Below are positions 21,967-29,783 of a DNA stretch of 64,000 nucleotides, piece by piece. The translations under genes and the position numbers were made by a program. Numbering within the stretch: the stretch's first letter is position 1; the number at the start of each line of letters is the position of its first letter. This stretch comes from Streptomyces sp. NBC_01016. GTDB lineage: Bacteria; Actinomycetota; Actinomycetes; Streptomycetales; Streptomycetaceae. The notes under the pieces are model-generated. The model had not been told where the DNA came from. It did no database searches and saw only the letters and a program-made list of their open reading frames with translations. The DNA lies in assembly GCF_026341035.1 (NCBI RefSeq), contig NZ_JAPEOQ010000002.1, positions 1,364,001 through 1,428,000 of the forward strand, given 5' to 3'.

Positions 21967-23241
21967 TTACTTGTACGTGAGGTACTTGCGCCGTACGCCC
22001 CGGAATGCGGCCAGCTCCTGCTGCCACGCCCCGACGATCTCGTCCGTGGACGCGCCCGCGTCGACCATCGTGCGCACCCGCGTGGACCCGGTGAGCCGGT
22101 CGATCGCGTTGTCGGGACGCCAACCGAAGTCCTTCCAGGCCTTCTTGGCCGTCACCAGGAGGCCGATGCCGGTGCGTACCGGCTCGAACGCCTCGCGGTC
22201 GTCGACGTGGATCTGGACGCCGCCGATCGTCTTGCCCTGGAACTTGGAGAACGTCGGCGCGAAGTACGCCTCCCTGAAGTGCACGCCGGGCAGGGCGAGT
22301 TCATTGGCGGCCGCCGCCCAGCTCGCGTCGATGCCCTCGGCACCGAGCAGTTCGAAGGGGCGGGTGGTGCCGCGGCCCTCGGAGAGCAGGGTGCCCTCGA
22401 ACATGCAGGTGCCGGAGTAGACGAGGGCCGTGTCGGGCGTCGGCATATTGGGGCTCGGCGGCACCCAGGGCAGGCCGGAGGCGTCGTAGAAGTCCCGCCG
22501 CTTCCAGCCGCTCATCAGCACCGTCTCCAGCTCGACGGGGTGCTCCAGGTACTCGGCGTTGAACAGGCGGGCCAGCTCGGTGACCGTCATGCCGTGCGCC
22601 TGCGCGATCTCGCGGCGGCCCACGAAGCTCGCGAACTTCCGGTCGAGGATGGGCCCGTAGGCGTTCCGTCCGGTGACCGGGTTCGGGCGGTCGAGGACCA
22701 CGAACTTCTTGTCCGCGAGCTGGGCCGCCTCCATGCAGTCGTAGAGCGTCCAGATGTACGTGTAGAAGCGCGCGCCCACGTCCTGGATGTCGAAGACGAT
22801 CGTGTCGACGCCGGACTCCGTGAAGATGTCGGCGAGCGCCTGACCGCTCTTCAAGTACGTGTCGTAGACCGGAAGTTTGGTCGCCGGGTCCTCGGTCTTC
22901 CCCTCGGAGCCGCCCGCCTGCGCGGTGCCGCGGAAGCCGTGCTCGGGCCCGAACACCGCCCTGAGGTCGACCTGTTCGTCGGCGTGCATCACGTCGACGA
23001 TGTGCCGTACGTCGCGGGTGACGCCGGTCGGATTGGTGACCATGCCGACCTTCTGGCCCGCGAGCAGCGCGTAGCCGCTGTCCACCAGGCGCTCGAAGCC
23101 GGTGCGAAGGCGGGGACCACCGATGCCGGGGCCGCCGGCTCCGACGCTGCCGGGGGCGGCGCTCGCCGCTGCGCCGCCGACGCCCAGGCCACCCGCGACG
23201 CCCGCACTCGCCGCGAGCAGCCCTCGTCTCGACACGTTCAT
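21967..23241 (-). CDS. Tat-exported DUF1343/NamZ-like exo-beta-N-acetylmuramidase
   Basis: This 424-residue protein starts MNVSRRGLLAASAGVAGGLG, a twin-arginine signal, followed by an Ala/Gly-rich linker. The mature part has DUF1343 hallmarks: GQKVGMVTNPTGVTRDVRHI, FGPEHGFRGTAQAG, DTIVFDIQDVGARFYTYIWT, VVLDRPNPVTGRNAYGPILD and a Pro-rich WVPPSPNMPTPDTALVYSG. NamZ of Bacillus removes terminal N-acetylmuramic acid from peptidoglycan fragments, so a role in extracellular wall recycling is likely. ATG 23241 is chosen because the Tat motif follows directly. It is divergent from fadD and upstream of the MHS transporter. Confidence 0.87.
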   Translation of the reverse strand: MNVSRRGLLAASAGVAGGLGVGGAAASAAPGSVGAGGPGIGGPRLRTGFERLVDSGYALLAGQKVGMVTNPTGVTRDVRHIVDVMHADEQVDLRAVFGPEHGFRGTAQAGGSEGKTEDPATKLPVYDTYLKSGQALADIFTESGVDTIVFDIQDVGARFYTYIWTLYDCMEAAQLADKKFVVLDRPNPVTGRNAYGPILDRKFASFVGRREIAQAHGMTVTELARLFNAEYLEHPVELETVLMSGWKRRDFYDASGLPWVPPSPNMPTPDTALVYSGTCMFEGTLLSEGRGTTRPFELLGAEGIDASWAAAANELALPGVHFREAYFAPTFSKFQGKTIGGVQIHVDDREAFEPVRTGIGLLVTAKKAWKDFGWRPDNAIDRLTGSTRVRTMVDAGASTDEIVGAWQQELAAFRGVRRKYLTYK

Positions 23242-23343
23242 GGGTGAACCTCCGTGATCTTGGGGACTGGCGTGGCCCTGCACGCTAGTCGCGGAATCCC
23301 CGCTGCGGAACGAACCGACACCCTGAAGCCCTTTCGCAGCGAC

Positions 23344-23360
23344 ATACCGACTGGTTAGTC
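23344..23360 (+). promoter_or_regulatory. TetR operator candidate before fadD
   Basis: ATACCGACTGGTTAGTC lies 45 bases upstream of the fadD start. The first 12 bases (ATACCGACTGGT) are repeated exactly, on the opposite strand, before the phosphotransferase gene at 26926-26941. The regulator encoded at 25209, between the two genes, is the obvious candidate to bind both. Confidence 0.65.
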
Positions 23361-23404
23361 TGCCCGGCAGGCCGGAGCTTTCGGGGAGCTTTCGAAGGAG
23401 ATCG

Positions 23405-25078
23405 ATGGTGCACGATTCGCAGGGACAGTCCGCTTCGATCTACGAGGCCAGGCCCTGGCTGGGCGTCCTCAACGACGCGCAGAAGGCCCCGATCAGCCCG
23501 GCCGCCACCGTCGTGCACGCCTTCGCCGACGCGGTGCGCCGCGCCCCGGACCGCGCGGCCCTCGCCTACTTCGACGGCCGCCTCTCGTACGCCGACGTGG
23601 ACGCGCTCTCCGACTCCGTGGCCGGTCATCTCGCCGCCCGCGGCCTGGAGCGCGGCGACCGCGTCGCGATCATGCTGCAGAACTCGCCGCACTTCGTGCT
23701 CGCGCTGCTCGGTGCGTTCAAGGCGGGCGCGGTCGTGGTCCCGGTGAACCCGATGTACAAGGCGGGGGAGGTGCGGCACGTCCTGCACGACGCCGAGGTG
23801 ACCGGGCTCGTCTGCTCGGACCGGGCCTGGGAGTCGTATCTGCGCGAGACGGCGGCCGACTCTCCCGTACGCATCGCCCTGACCGCCTGCGAGCTGGACC
23901 TCCAGATGCGGGGCGACGAGCGGGTGCTGAACTTCGAGCGGGTCGAACCGGGGGCGTCGGACGCCGACGACCTCGTCGCGGTCGCGCACGCGGGGCACAA
24001 GGCACCGGCCGACCGCGACCTGTCCGGCGACGACATCGCGTTGATCAGCTATACGTCGGGCACCAGCGGCACCCCGAAGGGCGCCACCAACCTGCACCGC
24101 AACATCACCTTCAACGCGGAGCGCCAGCGCACGGGCCTCGGCCTGCCCGAAGGAGCCGTCTACTTCGCGCTCGCGCCGCTGTTCCACATCACCGGCATGG
24201 TCTGCGAGCTCGTCGCCTCCTTCGCCAACGCGGGCACCCTCGCGCTCGCCTACCGCTTCGAGCCGGGCGTCGTCCTCGACGCGTTCACCGAGCACCGGCC
24301 CGCGTACACGGTCGGCCCCTCGACGGCCTTCATGGCGCTCGGCGCGCAGCCGCAGGCGACGCGTGAGCACTTCGCGTCGTTCCACTCGATCTCGTCGGGC
24401 GGCGCGCCCGTGCCGCCCGCCCTGGTGGAGAAGTTCCGCGCCGCCTTCGGCCCGTACATCCACAACGGCTACGGCCTGACCGAGTGCACGGCGCCCTGCG
24501 CGTCCGTGCCGCCGGGCGTCGAGGCGCCCGTCGACCCGGCGTCGGGGACGCTCGCGGTGGGCGTGCCGGGGCCCGACGCGGTGGTCCGCATCGTCGACGA
24601 CCACGGGAACGACGTGCCCTTCGGGGAGCAGGGCGAGATCGCGGTGCGCGGCCCGCAGGTCGTGCCCGGCTACTGGCGCCGTCCGGAGGCGACGGAAGAG
24701 GGCTTCCCCGACGGTGAGTTGCGCACCGGCGACATCGGCTTCATGGACGAGGCCGGCTGGCTGTACGTCGTCGACCGCAAGAAGGACATGATCAACGCGT
24801 CCGGGTTCAAGGTGTGGCCCCGCGAGGTCGAGGACGTCCTCTACGGCCACCCCGCCGTGCGCGAGGCGGCGGTCGTCGGCATCCCCGACGCGTACCGGGG
24901 CGAGAGCGTGAAGGCCTACGTGAGCCTGCGCCCCGGGGCGGAGGCGAGCCCCGAGGACCTGTCCGCGTACTGCAAGGAGCGCCTCGCCGCGTACAAGTAC
25001 CCGCGCGAGGTCGAGGTCCTGGGCGAGCTCCCGAAGACGGCGAGCGGCAAGATCCTGCGCAGGGAGCTGCGGCAGTGA
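23405..25078 (+). CDS. Fatty-acid/acyl-CoA ligase (AMP-forming, FadD-like)
   Basis: This 557-residue class I adenylate-forming enzyme activates a carboxylic acid as acyl-AMP and transfers it to CoA. Visible signatures are the P-loop YTSGTSGTPKGA at residues 216-227, FALAPLFHITGM, YGLTECTAP, the hinge region GELRTGDIGFMDEAGWLYVV with the DRKKDMIN motif, and the C-terminal catalytic Lys549 in TASGKILRREL. ATG 23405 follows AAGGAG. It is divergent from the NamZ-like gene and followed by a TetR gene. The promoter holds a site shared with the phosphotransferase gene. Downstream of its stop a second degenerate SGKILRRE coding remnant occurs in the same frame. Confidence 0.92.
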   Translation: MVHDSQGQSASIYEARPWLGVLNDAQKAPISPAATVVHAFADAVRRAPDRAALAYFDGRLSYADVDALSDSVAGHLAARGLERGDRVAIMLQNSPHFVLALLGAFKAGAVVVPVNPMYKAGEVRHVLHDAEVTGLVCSDRAWESYLRETAADSPVRIALTACELDLQMRGDERVLNFERVEPGASDADDLVAVAHAGHKAPADRDLSGDDIALISYTSGTSGTPKGATNLHRNITFNAERQRTGLGLPEGAVYFALAPLFHITGMVCELVASFANAGTLALAYRFEPGVVLDAFTEHRPAYTVGPSTAFMALGAQPQATREHFASFHSISSGGAPVPPALVEKFRAAFGPYIHNGYGLTECTAPCASVPPGVEAPVDPASGTLAVGVPGPDAVVRIVDDHGNDVPFGEQGEIAVRGPQVVPGYWRRPEATEEGFPDGELRTGDIGFMDEAGWLYVVDRKKDMINASGFKVWPREVEDVLYGHPAVREAAVVGIPDAYRGESVKAYVSLRPGAEASPEDLSAYCKERLAAYKYPREVEVLGELPKTASGKILRRELRQ

Positions 25079-25123
25079 GGCCGTGACGCAGGTGGCGGGC
25101 GGCGAGTGGACGGCGAGCGGCCG

Positions 25124-25190
25124 GCGAGTGGGAAGATCCTCCGGCGGGAACCGCGTTCCCGTCAGTACGAGGCTCAGGCCGAGAACTACG
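25124..25190 (+). pseudogene. Remnant of a second adenylate-forming-enzyme C-terminus
   Basis: In the same frame as fadD and after its stop codon, this stretch encodes ASGKILRREPRSRQY, followed by EAQAENYGKAG. The first part repeats the fadD A10 motif SGKILRREL. All base differences within SGKILRRE are synonymous, which suggests descent from a real coding 3' end rather than a recent copy. No start or remaining domain is present. It occupies the gap before the TetR gene. Confidence 0.55.
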
Positions 25191-25208
25191 GAAAGGCAGG
25201 TGGCGGCA

Positions 25209-25802
25209 GTGCCCAGGACGACCGACGGCGACGGCACGCCCGTCCCGCAACGACTCCTCGCGGCCGCCACCCGGCTCTTCGCCGACCGCGGCTACGACCG
25301 CACGTCGGTGCAGGAGATCGTGGAGGCGGCGGGTGTCACGAAGGGCGCCCTCTACCACTACTTCGGCTCGAAGGACGATCTGCTGCACGAGGTGTACGCG
25401 CGCGTGCTGCGCCTCCAGCAGGAGCGGCTCGACGCGTTCGCGGACCGGGACGAGCCGGTCGAGAAGCGGCTGCGGGCCGCCGCCGCGGACGTGGTCGTCA
25501 CGACGATCGACAACCTCGACGACGCGTCGATCTTCTTCCGCTCCATGCACCATCTGAGCCCGGAGAAGAACAAGCAGGTACGGGCCGAGCGGCGCCGCTA
25601 CCACGAGCGCTTCCGGGCGCTGATCGAAGAGGGCCAGAAGACCGGAGTCTTCACGACCGAGACGCCGGCCGACCTGGTGGTCGACTACCACTTCGGCTCG
25701 ATCCACCATCTGTCCACGTGGTACCGCCCCGACGGCCCGCTGACCCCGCAGCAACTGGCCGACCAACTGGCGGACCTGCTGCTGCGGGCGCTGCGACCGT
25801 AG
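25209..25802 (+). CDS. TetR/AcrR-family regulator
   Basis: This 197-residue regulator has a helix-turn-helix near residues 12-58 (RLFADRGYDRTSVQEIVEAA, then GVTKGALYHYFGSKDDLLHE) and a ligand domain with FFRSMHHLSPEKNKQVRAER. The start is GTG 25209 with AGG eight bases upstream; longer versions reach into the ligase remnant and have no homology-like sequence. It lies between fadD and a converging phosphotransferase gene. Both target promoters carry ATACCGACTGGT, so it probably represses fadD, itself by read-through, and the phosphotransferase, and may sense an acyl-CoA (inference). Confidence 0.87.
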   Translation: MPRTTDGDGTPVPQRLLAAATRLFADRGYDRTSVQEIVEAAGVTKGALYHYFGSKDDLLHEVYARVLRLQQERLDAFADRDEPVEKRLRAAAADVVVTTIDNLDDASIFFRSMHHLSPEKNKQVRAERRRYHERFRALIEEGQKTGVFTTETPADLVVDYHFGSIHHLSTWYRPDGPLTPQQLADQLADLLLRALRP

Positions 25803-25820
25803 GGCACGGGGCCCGCCGGC

Positions 25821-26849
25821 TCAGCCCTCCTTGAGGGTGTTCAGGCCGTGGGTGATGAAGACCGGGACCAGCTCGCCGATGCGGTCGAAGCCCGCGCCCA
25901 CGGTCTGGCCGAGCGTGTAGCGGTAGTGGATGCCCTCAAGGATCACGGCGAGCTTGAACCAGGCGAACGCCGTGTACCAGGCGATCGCCGACACATCGCG
26001 GCCCGACCGCTCGGCATAGCGCTCGATCAGCTCGGCGGGGGAGGGGTGGCCGGGCGCCGAAGCGGTCGTGGAGATGGGCGAGTCGGGCATGTCGAGCTGC
26101 GCGCTGTACATCGCCAGCAGACCCACGTCGGTGAGCGGGTCGCCGAGCGTCGACATCTCCCAGTCCAGGATCGCCTTGATCCGGTCGACCCCGTCGGCGT
26201 CCTGGCGCACCAGCACGTTGTCGAGCCGGTAGTCGCCGTGCACGATCGTCGGCGCGGGCGAGGTCGGCAGCTCACGGCCGAGCGCCGCCTGAAGCTCGTC
26301 GATCCCGGGGAGCTCGCGGTTGCGGGACGCGTCCAGCTGCTTGCCCCAGCGGCGCAGCTGCCGGTCGAGGAAGCCCTCGGGCCGGCCGAAGTCGCCGAGC
26401 CCGACCGCGGCGGGGTCCACCGCATGCAGATCGACCAGCGTGTCCACGAGGCCGAGCACCGCGGCGCGCGTGCGCTCGGGCCCGAGCGGGGCCAGCTCGT
26501 CGGAGGTCCGGTACGGCGTCCCGTCCACGAACTCCATGACGTAGAACGGCGACCCGATGACATCCTCGTCCTCGCACAGCAGCACCGGCTCCGGCACCGG
26601 CACGTTCGTGGAGTGCAGCCCCGCGATCACCCGGTGCTCGCGCTTCATGTCGTGCGCGGTCGCGAGCACATGCCCCAGCGGCGGCCTGCGCACCACCCAC
26701 TTCGTGGCGCCGTCGCTCACCTGGTAGGTCAGGTTCGAGCGCCCGCCCTCGATGAGCCGCCCGGTCAGCGGCCCGGTGACCAGGCCGGGGCGCTCCCGGT
26801 CGAGGTGGGCGCGCAGCTGGTCGAGATCGAGGCCTGGGGGATGGCTCAT
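25821..26849 (-). CDS. APH-fold phosphotransferase family protein (acyl-CoA metabolism type)
   Basis: This 342-residue protein has the aminoglycoside phosphotransferase/choline kinase fold: RLIEGGRSNLTYQVSDGATK and WVVRRPPLGHV (nucleotide-binding lysine/arginine region), the catalytic loop IVHGDYRLDNVLV, and ILDWEMSTLGDPLTDVG with the metal-binding Asp. This branch typically sits beside fadD and acyl-CoA dehydrogenase genes in actinobacteria, and in mammals is fused to an acyl-CoA dehydrogenase (ACAD10/11), where it phosphorylates 4-hydroxyacyl-CoA. A similar role is plausible here. ATG 26849 has GGAGG six bases upstream. It converges with the TetR gene and shares its operator with fadD. Confidence 0.88.
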   Translation of the reverse strand: MSHPPGLDLDQLRAHLDRERPGLVTGPLTGRLIEGGRSNLTYQVSDGATKWVVRRPPLGHVLATAHDMKREHRVIAGLHSTNVPVPEPVLLCEDEDVIGSPFYVMEFVDGTPYRTSDELAPLGPERTRAAVLGLVDTLVDLHAVDPAAVGLGDFGRPEGFLDRQLRRWGKQLDASRNRELPGIDELQAALGRELPTSPAPTIVHGDYRLDNVLVRQDADGVDRIKAILDWEMSTLGDPLTDVGLLAMYSAQLDMPDSPISTTASAPGHPSPAELIERYAERSGRDVSAIAWYTAFAWFKLAVILEGIHYRYTLGQTVGAGFDRIGELVPVFITHGLNTLKEG

Positions 26850-26925
26850 TGCGGTCCTCCGAGAATCCGGGCAGCGAATCCGGGCAGCGTCCGGGGCTAC
26901 TTCCGCCAACAGTGCGCCCCATCAT

Positions 26926-26941
26926 GCCGACCAGTCGGTAT
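26926..26941 (-). promoter_or_regulatory. TetR operator candidate before the phosphotransferase gene
   Basis: The minus strand reads ATACCGACTGGTCGGC, including a CCGAC-nn-GTCGG inverted repeat. It lies 77 bases upstream of the phosphotransferase start and matches the fadD site at 23344. Confidence 0.65.
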
Positions 26942-27046
26942 GGCGTCCAGGGCCTCTCGGAAACGTGATCGTTCTTACGGGGCCGTGCCGCGCGGGCAAC
27001 GGATCGCCGCCGCGCAGGCAACGGTGCCGTGCCCGCGCGGGCAGAC

Positions 27047-27079
27047 GGAAGGGCCCGACGGAACACGCCGAGCCCTTCC
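27047..27079 (-). terminator. Stem-loop after the His-rich gene
   Basis: GGAAGGGC (27047-27054) pairs with GCCCTTCC (27072-27079), 24 bases beyond the stop of the His-rich gene on the minus strand. The remaining sequence between this hairpin and the phosphotransferase promoter (about 100 bases) shows only GC-rich imperfect repeats. Confidence 0.6.
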
Positions 27080-27103
27080 CTCCACCTCCTCCGCGCGAGC
27101 GGA

Positions 27104-27400
27104 TCAGTGGTCGTCCCAGTGCCCCTCGTGCGCGGCGTGCCGGTGGCCGTCGTGGAGGTAGTCGACGTGGTCGCCGTGGGTGACCGCCTCATGGCCGCAG
27201 TCCGCGCCGTGCCGGTGCTCGTGCCCCTCGTGCGCGACGTGCCCCGTCGGCTCGCACTCGTCCCAGTGCCCGCCGTGCTGGGCGTGCAGATGCCCGTCGT
27301 GCGCGTAGTCGACGTGGTCCCCGTGCGGCACCTCCTGGTGACCGCAGGACGGGCCGTGCGTGTGCTCGTGAACGGGGTGTTCCTGGTGGAGGGTGGTCAT
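27104..27400 (-). CDS. Small histidine-rich metal-binding protein with two internal repeats
   Basis: This 98-residue protein is about one-quarter histidine. It consists of two homologous blocks of roughly 40 residues: HGPSCGHQEVPHGDHVDYAH with DGHLHAQHGGHW, and HGADCGHEAVTHGDHVDYLH with DGHRHAAHEGHW. The CGH, HGDH and GHWD motifs could bind Zn, Ni or Co, making it a metal reservoir or chaperone; the metal is not known. There is no signal peptide. ATG 27400 is chosen because the preceding 21 in-frame codons lack the composition of the protein. It is divergent from the quinone oxidoreductase gene, and no clear Zur box is visible in the 89-base gap. Confidence 0.85.
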   Translation of the reverse strand: MTTLHQEHPVHEHTHGPSCGHQEVPHGDHVDYAHDGHLHAQHGGHWDECEPTGHVAHEGHEHRHGADCGHEAVTHGDHVDYLHDGHRHAAHEGHWDDH

Positions 27401-27489
27401 GACGCTCACCTTCGGTGACGGACGGCCTGGCTGACCCTCACAGGCTAGTCCGGAATGCCCCATATTCTCGGCTATGGGAGCCTCCGGCC

Positions 27490-28425
27490 ATGAAGGCGAT
27501 CAGTTACCGCTCGTACGGCGGCCCCGAAGTCCTCGAATACGGCGAGATCCGCGACCCCAAGGTCGGGCCCGACTCGGTCCTGGTGAAGGTGCGGGCCGCC
27601 GCCGTGAACCCCGTGGACCGGCACTGCCGCGCCGGGCACCTGGACGCGCTGCTCGACCCCGTCTTCCCGGTGATCCCCGGCTGGGACGTGTCGGGCGTGG
27701 TGGTCCAACCCGGCGTCGCCGTCACCGAGTTCGCGCCGGGCGACGAGGTCATCGGCTACGTACGCGAGGACTTCCTGTCCCGCGGCACCTTCGCCGAGTA
27801 CGTGGCCGCGCCCGTGCGCACCCTCGCCCGCAAGCCCCGCAACCTCACCTTCGAGGAGGCGGCAGGCCTTCCGCTCGCCGGACTCACCGCGCTCCAGGTG
27901 CTGACCGGCGGCCTGGAGGTGCAGGAGGGCGACGTGGTCCTCGTGCACGCGGCGGCCGGCGGCGTCGGCTCGTTCGCGGTCCAGATCGCCCGGCACTTCG
28001 GCGCGCGCGTCATCGGCACCGCGAGCGAGCGCAACCACGACTACGTACGGGAACTCGGTGGCGAACCGGTCACCTACGGGGACGGCCTCGCCGAACGGGT
28101 CCGGGCGCTCGCCCCGGAGGGCGTCGACGCGGCGTTCGACACGGTGGGCGGCGAGACGCTCCGGGTCTCCGCCGAACTGCTGGCCCCCGGCGGCCGGCTC
28201 GCCTCCATCGCCGACGGCGACGTGGTCGGGCTCGGCGGCCGCTACTGCTGGGTGCGCCCGGACGCCGTCGACCTCGCCCGCCTCACGGCGCTCGCCGAGG
28301 CCGACGTGGTGACGGTCCACGTCGACGAGACACTCCCGCTGGAGCAGGCGGCGCGTGCCCACGAGTTGAGCGAGTCGGGCCGCACGCGCGGGAAAGTGGT
28401 GGTCACGGTCGACTGGGACGAGTGA
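27490..28425 (+). CDS. MDR-family NADPH:quinone oxidoreductase (zinc-free)
   Basis: This 311-residue medium-chain dehydrogenase/reductase has a GroES-like N-terminal domain (SVLVKVRAAAVNPVDRHCRA, VIPGWDVSGVV), the GLPLAGLTAL hinge, and a Rossmann domain with VHAAAGGVGSFAVQIARHFG (AxxGxxG variant for NADPH). The structural-zinc cysteines of alcohol dehydrogenases are absent, placing it with quinone oxidoreductase/zeta-crystallin types. ATG 27490 follows GGGAG at about 10 bases. Its 3' end and stop codon are part of a near-perfect 27-base tandem duplication. Confidence 0.9.
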   Translation: MKAISYRSYGGPEVLEYGEIRDPKVGPDSVLVKVRAAAVNPVDRHCRAGHLDALLDPVFPVIPGWDVSGVVVQPGVAVTEFAPGDEVIGYVREDFLSRGTFAEYVAAPVRTLARKPRNLTFEEAAGLPLAGLTALQVLTGGLEVQEGDVVLVHAAAGGVGSFAVQIARHFGARVIGTASERNHDYVRELGGEPVTYGDGLAERVRALAPEGVDAAFDTVGGETLRVSAELLAPGGRLASIADGDVVGLGGRYCWVRPDAVDLARLTALAEADVVTVHVDETLPLEQAARAHELSESGRTRGKVVVTVDWDE

Positions 28426-28483
28426 CCCCGCTCCCTCATGTACTGGGACGAGTGACCTCGCGCCCTCAGGCCTCGCGCCCTCA
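28412..28483. repeat. Tandem duplication spanning the stop codon of the oxidoreductase gene
   Basis: Copy 1 (28412-28438) begins ACTGGGACGAGTGACC and contains the TGA stop. Copy 2 (28442-28468) differs at two positions. A third partial copy (CCTCGCGCCCTCA, from 28471) follows and runs into the 3' end of the converging DUF202 gene. Confidence 0.8.
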
Positions 28484-28807
28484 CGCGATGAGCACCGCCG
28501 CGCACAGCGTGATCGCCACCGTGCAGAGCGCGGCGGCCGCCGCCTGCCGCCGGGTCATCACGGGCGGCGCGGCCTCGTTCCGGGCGAGCCCGGTGATCCG
28601 CTGGTGGGCTACCGCCACGAAGCCGAGCCACAGCACGAGACACAGCGCCGTGGCCACGAACCGCGTGGGCCCGACGCCACTGTTCAGCGTCGCCTTCACC
28701 GCGAGCACCGCGGCGACCGTGCCCGACAGCGTCGTACGCCGCCACGCGAGCCGCGTCCGCGCGGGCTGAAGGCCGGGGTCGCGCACGGGACCGCCCGCCT
28801 CGCTCAC
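28481..28807 (-). CDS. DUF202-domain small membrane protein (second of a pair)
   Basis: This 108-residue protein starts at GTG 28807, overlapping the stop of the upstream DUF202 gene by four bases (GTGA). It has the DUF202 N-terminal motif LQPARTRLAWRRTTLSGTVA with conserved Arg/Trp residues, followed by three membrane helices (about residues 22-36, 45-63 and 87-105). The function of DUF202 proteins is not established; paired unequal copies such as this are common in actinobacteria. Confidence 0.85.
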   Translation of the reverse strand: MSEAGGPVRDPGLQPARTRLAWRRTTLSGTVAAVLAVKATLNSGVGPTRFVATALCLVLWLGFVAVAHQRITGLARNEAAPPVMTRRQAAAAALCTVAITLCAAVLIA

Positions 28808-29205
28808 CCCTCCCACCCCACGAACACGATGACGACCATGGCCACCGAGACGAGCGCCACCACCACGCCGAGCACCGCGGGGAACTTCGACACCGGCAGG
28901 TCCTCGCCGCGCCGCATCGCCAGCTCGCAGCGCACCCAGTGCCCCACGGCCCGCAGCGAGCACAGCGCGCCCGCCGCGAGCAGCGCCAGCGCGAGCCCGA
29001 CGCGCCAGCCCCAGCGCAGGTCCGGCAGGAACTGGTCCACGGCGAAACCGCCACCGATCAGCGCGAGCGCGGTGCGCACCCACGCCAGGAAGGTGCGCTC
29101 GTTGGCGAGCGAGAAGCGGTAGTCGGGAGTGTCACCCTCGTCTCTGATCCGTTCCGGCACGAACCAGAGACGGATACTGCGTACAAATTCGATCACTCGC
29201 GGCAC
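28804..29205 (-). CDS. DUF202/YidH-family membrane protein (first of a pair)
   Basis: This 133-residue protein has a soluble N-terminus with PERIRDEGDTPDYRFSLANE, the DUF202 signature ERTFLAWVRTALALIGGG, and three membrane helices. The start is GTG 29205, one base after the stop of the Nudix gene; GTG 29196 is an in-frame alternative. The Nudix gene, this gene and the second DUF202 gene form a tight operon, probably with translational coupling throughout. Confidence 0.87.
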   Translation of the reverse strand: MPRVIEFVRSIRLWFVPERIRDEGDTPDYRFSLANERTFLAWVRTALALIGGGFAVDQFLPDLRWGWRVGLALALLAAGALCSLRAVGHWVRCELAMRRGEDLPVSKFPAVLGVVVALVSVAMVVIVFVGWEG

Positions 29206-29206
29206 A

Positions 29207-29773
29207 TTACCCGTGCGCTTTCCACCGCTCGTACGCCGCGAGCCCGTCGGGCGTCCAGTCCCACTCGCCGATCCGCCGCTCCAGCTCTTCGGGGCTCAGG
29301 AAGGCGTGCCAGTCGATCTCCTCGACCTGCGGGCGCACCGGCAGGTCGAAGGTGACCTCGTAGACGTACGACCACCAGGACTGGCCGGCATCGCCCTCGT
29401 ACAGGAACTTGAACAGCGGGGTGGGCTGCGGGAGTCCGCTCACCCCCAGCTCCTCCTCCGCCTCGCGCAGCGCCGCCTCGTCGTACGTCTCGCCGGCGCC
29501 GACCACGCCGCCGACGAACATGTCGTAGTGGGAGGGGAAGACGAGCTTGGTGGGGGTGCGGCGGTGCACGAAGATGTCGCCGGCCGGGTTCCTGGCGAGG
29601 ATGAAGGCGCACCGGTGGCGCAGGTTCTTCGCGTAGGCCTCGCCGCGCGGTGACCGGCCGATGACGTGGTCGTGCTCGTCGACGATGTCGAGGATCTCCT
29701 CGGCCGGGTTCACTGCGGCGGGGGTCTCTTCGGTGCGGTTCTCTTCGGTGGGATTCACTTCGGCGGGGTTCAT
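29207..29773 (-). CDS. Nudix hydrolase
   Basis: This 188-residue protein contains a full Nudix box, GAGETYDEAALREAEEELGV at about residues 90-110 (pattern GX5EX7REVXEEXG), preceded by RCAFILARNPAGDIFVHRRT and KLVFPSHYDMFVGGVVGAGE. It hydrolyses a nucleoside-diphosphate-linked substrate; features are closest to the YfcD/isopentenyl-diphosphate-isomerase-like group, without proof of substrate. The N-terminal 25 residues are a low-complexity tail (NPAEVNPTEENRTEE, later NPAEE). ATG 29773 is preceded by TAACCT with 7 bases between, indicating a leaderless transcript. It leads the DUF202 operon. Confidence 0.9.
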   Translation of the reverse strand: MNPAEVNPTEENRTEETPAAVNPAEEILDIVDEHDHVIGRSPRGEAYAKNLRHRCAFILARNPAGDIFVHRRTPTKLVFPSHYDMFVGGVVGAGETYDEAALREAEEELGVSGLPQPTPLFKFLYEGDAGQSWWSYVYEVTFDLPVRPQVEEIDWHAFLSPEELERRIGEWDWTPDGLAAYERWKAHG

Positions 29774-29783
29774 GCCCCGCAGG

